A stretch of DNA of 64,000 nt from Xestospongia muta. Lineage: Eukaryota > Porifera > Demospongiae > Haplosclerida > Petrosiidae. Location of the stretch: positions 1,242,501 through 1,306,500 of the forward strand of contig OY848917.1 in the NCBI GenBank assembly GCA_963693285.1, in the 5' to 3' direction. Below the pieces are notes generated by a model. The model saw only the letters and a list, made by a program, of their open reading frames with translations, was not told where the DNA came from and did no database searches. The position numbers were made by a program, and so were the translations under genes. Below, piece after piece: positions 63,378 to 64,000 of the stretch (position 1 is the stretch's first letter; each line of letters starts with the position of its first letter).

Positions 63378-63387
63378 GCGCATGCGC
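63378..63387. promoter_or_regulatory. GCGCATGCGC palindrome, Cys-rich gene 6 promoter
   Basis: The 10-bp core is intact although flanking bases have changed (AAATAAC before, ATTAACTC after). It lies 97 bp before the ATG. This is the most diverged promoter copy, so retention of the core is informative. Confidence 0.6.
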
Positions 63388-63474
63388 ATTAACTCTCTGT
63401 AAGTAAAAGATTTTCCTTATTAAGCCAAGAATAGTTATCGAAACTCAGTTGCAGCAAACGTCTGAGGAGCAGTC

Positions 63475-64000
63475 ATGGGTCGTTGTTACCTTCTTTTCCT
63501 TGTCATTTTTTTAGTTACTACTTATAGTAAAGTCGTGAATGCGAAAGTAACCAAAACGAACCTCAAGTTATTGATTAACAAAGAAGTTACCAGCCACGAA
63601 ATTAAGAGAACTTCTCATCAAAGTCGTCAACAGAGCAGCTGCTCATCAATTTTAAATAACTATCCCTCAGACTGCAATGCTAAAGACTTACTAGTTCATA
63701 ATGTGACACAAGTAGATCCTAGTATATTTACCTTACTTCGTATTTCTGACATCAACAGCGCTTATACTCAGTTTTGCGTGGCGAAATGTATGGACCCTAT
63801 ATTCAGGTATGCCCATTGTTTTGATTTATCAAGCAGTTGGTTAACTTATACCAACAATATTATCAGACGTGGTACTTGTGGAAAAGAAGGCAGTGATTTC
63901 TGTGTAGCTCTCTACAAGCGTCGTTACTCTAATGACACGTACTTTATTAATCGATTGACAAGCGCTTGTCCATTTACGTCTGCTGGAGTAGATTGTACGA
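63475..64000 (+). CDS. Cys-rich protein, copy 6 (runs off the window)
   Basis: Open from ATG at 63475 to the window end (175 codons), with the family signal peptide, basic linker and the first nine mature-region cysteines in register. It has the most distinctive variable segment of the intact copies (DCNAKDLLVHNVTQVDPSIF, then TLLRISDINS) and YAHCF where the others have YVRCV or YPNCF. The C-terminal part, including the tail, is not visible. Confidence 0.75.
   Translation, partial: MGRCYLLFLVIFLVTTYSKVVNAKVTKTNLKLLINKEVTSHEIKRTSHQSRQQSSCSSILNNYPSDCNAKDLLVHNVTQVDPSIFTLLRISDINSAYTQFCVAKCMDPIFRYAHCFDLSSSWLTYTNNIIRRGTCGKEGSDFCVALYKRRYSNDTYFINRLTSACPFTSAGVDCT

Noticed and set aside
1..64000. CRISPR arrays, tRNA and rRNA genes
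   Set aside because: The direct repeats seen are microsatellites, a coding minisatellite and segmental duplications. No spacer-repeat pattern, cloverleaf or rRNA signature was recognised by eye.

Overview
The window is AT-rich animal DNA with compact, mostly phase-1 split exons, canonical GT-AG introns and AATAAA signals. An intact BLOC-1 subunit gene, tandem scavenger-receptor (SRCR) membrane proteins and an orphan family of cysteine-rich secreted proteins suggest a non-bilaterian metazoan, most likely a sponge. That assignment is inference; nothing in the sequence names the species.

Left part (about 0.9-22.8 kb): two full-length, tandemly duplicated genes for type I membrane receptors with five SRCR domains each (2198-8253 and 13920-21185; 13 exons each, with matching exon lengths except the stalk exon). 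Between them lies a broken copy of the 3' exons (10524-11591) and a hAT transposase remnant (12027-12355). Each SRCR gene is followed, in convergent orientation, by a copy of BLOC1S2. The first two BLOC1S2 copies are decayed (9011-9370, 21775-22710) and the third is intact (23320-25533, four exons, 142 aa).

Middle part (19.9-42.3 kb): a large tandem duplication of about 11 kb. Unit 1 (about 19900-31290) carries the end of SRCR gene 2, a decayed BLOC1S2, the intact BLOC1S2 and Cys-rich gene 1. Unit 2 (about 31291-42310) carries a 5'-truncated SRCR fragment with a greatly expanded 57-bp minisatellite, an internal deletion, a BLOC1S2 copy with a nonsense codon, and Cys-rich gene 2.

Right part (28.3-64 kb): six single-exon genes of one family, all on the + strand (28307, 38403, 44923, 52163, 56585, 63475). 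Each encodes a signal peptide, about 14 cysteines and a C-terminal hydrophobic tail resembling a GPI-anchor signal. Copies 1 and 5 have lost the tail by a 4-bp insertion and a nonsense change, and copy 6 runs off the window. Every copy has the palindrome GCGCATGCGC about 90-100 bp before its ATG. The spacers are built of repeated blocks: foldback elements, tetranucleotide microsatellites and a 95-bp exon-like module seen eight times.

Taken together, this is a fast-duplicating cluster of cell-surface receptor genes and lineage-specific secreted or anchored Cys-rich genes around one housekeeping gene (BLOC1S2). A role in recognition or immunity fits the architecture but is a hypothesis only.
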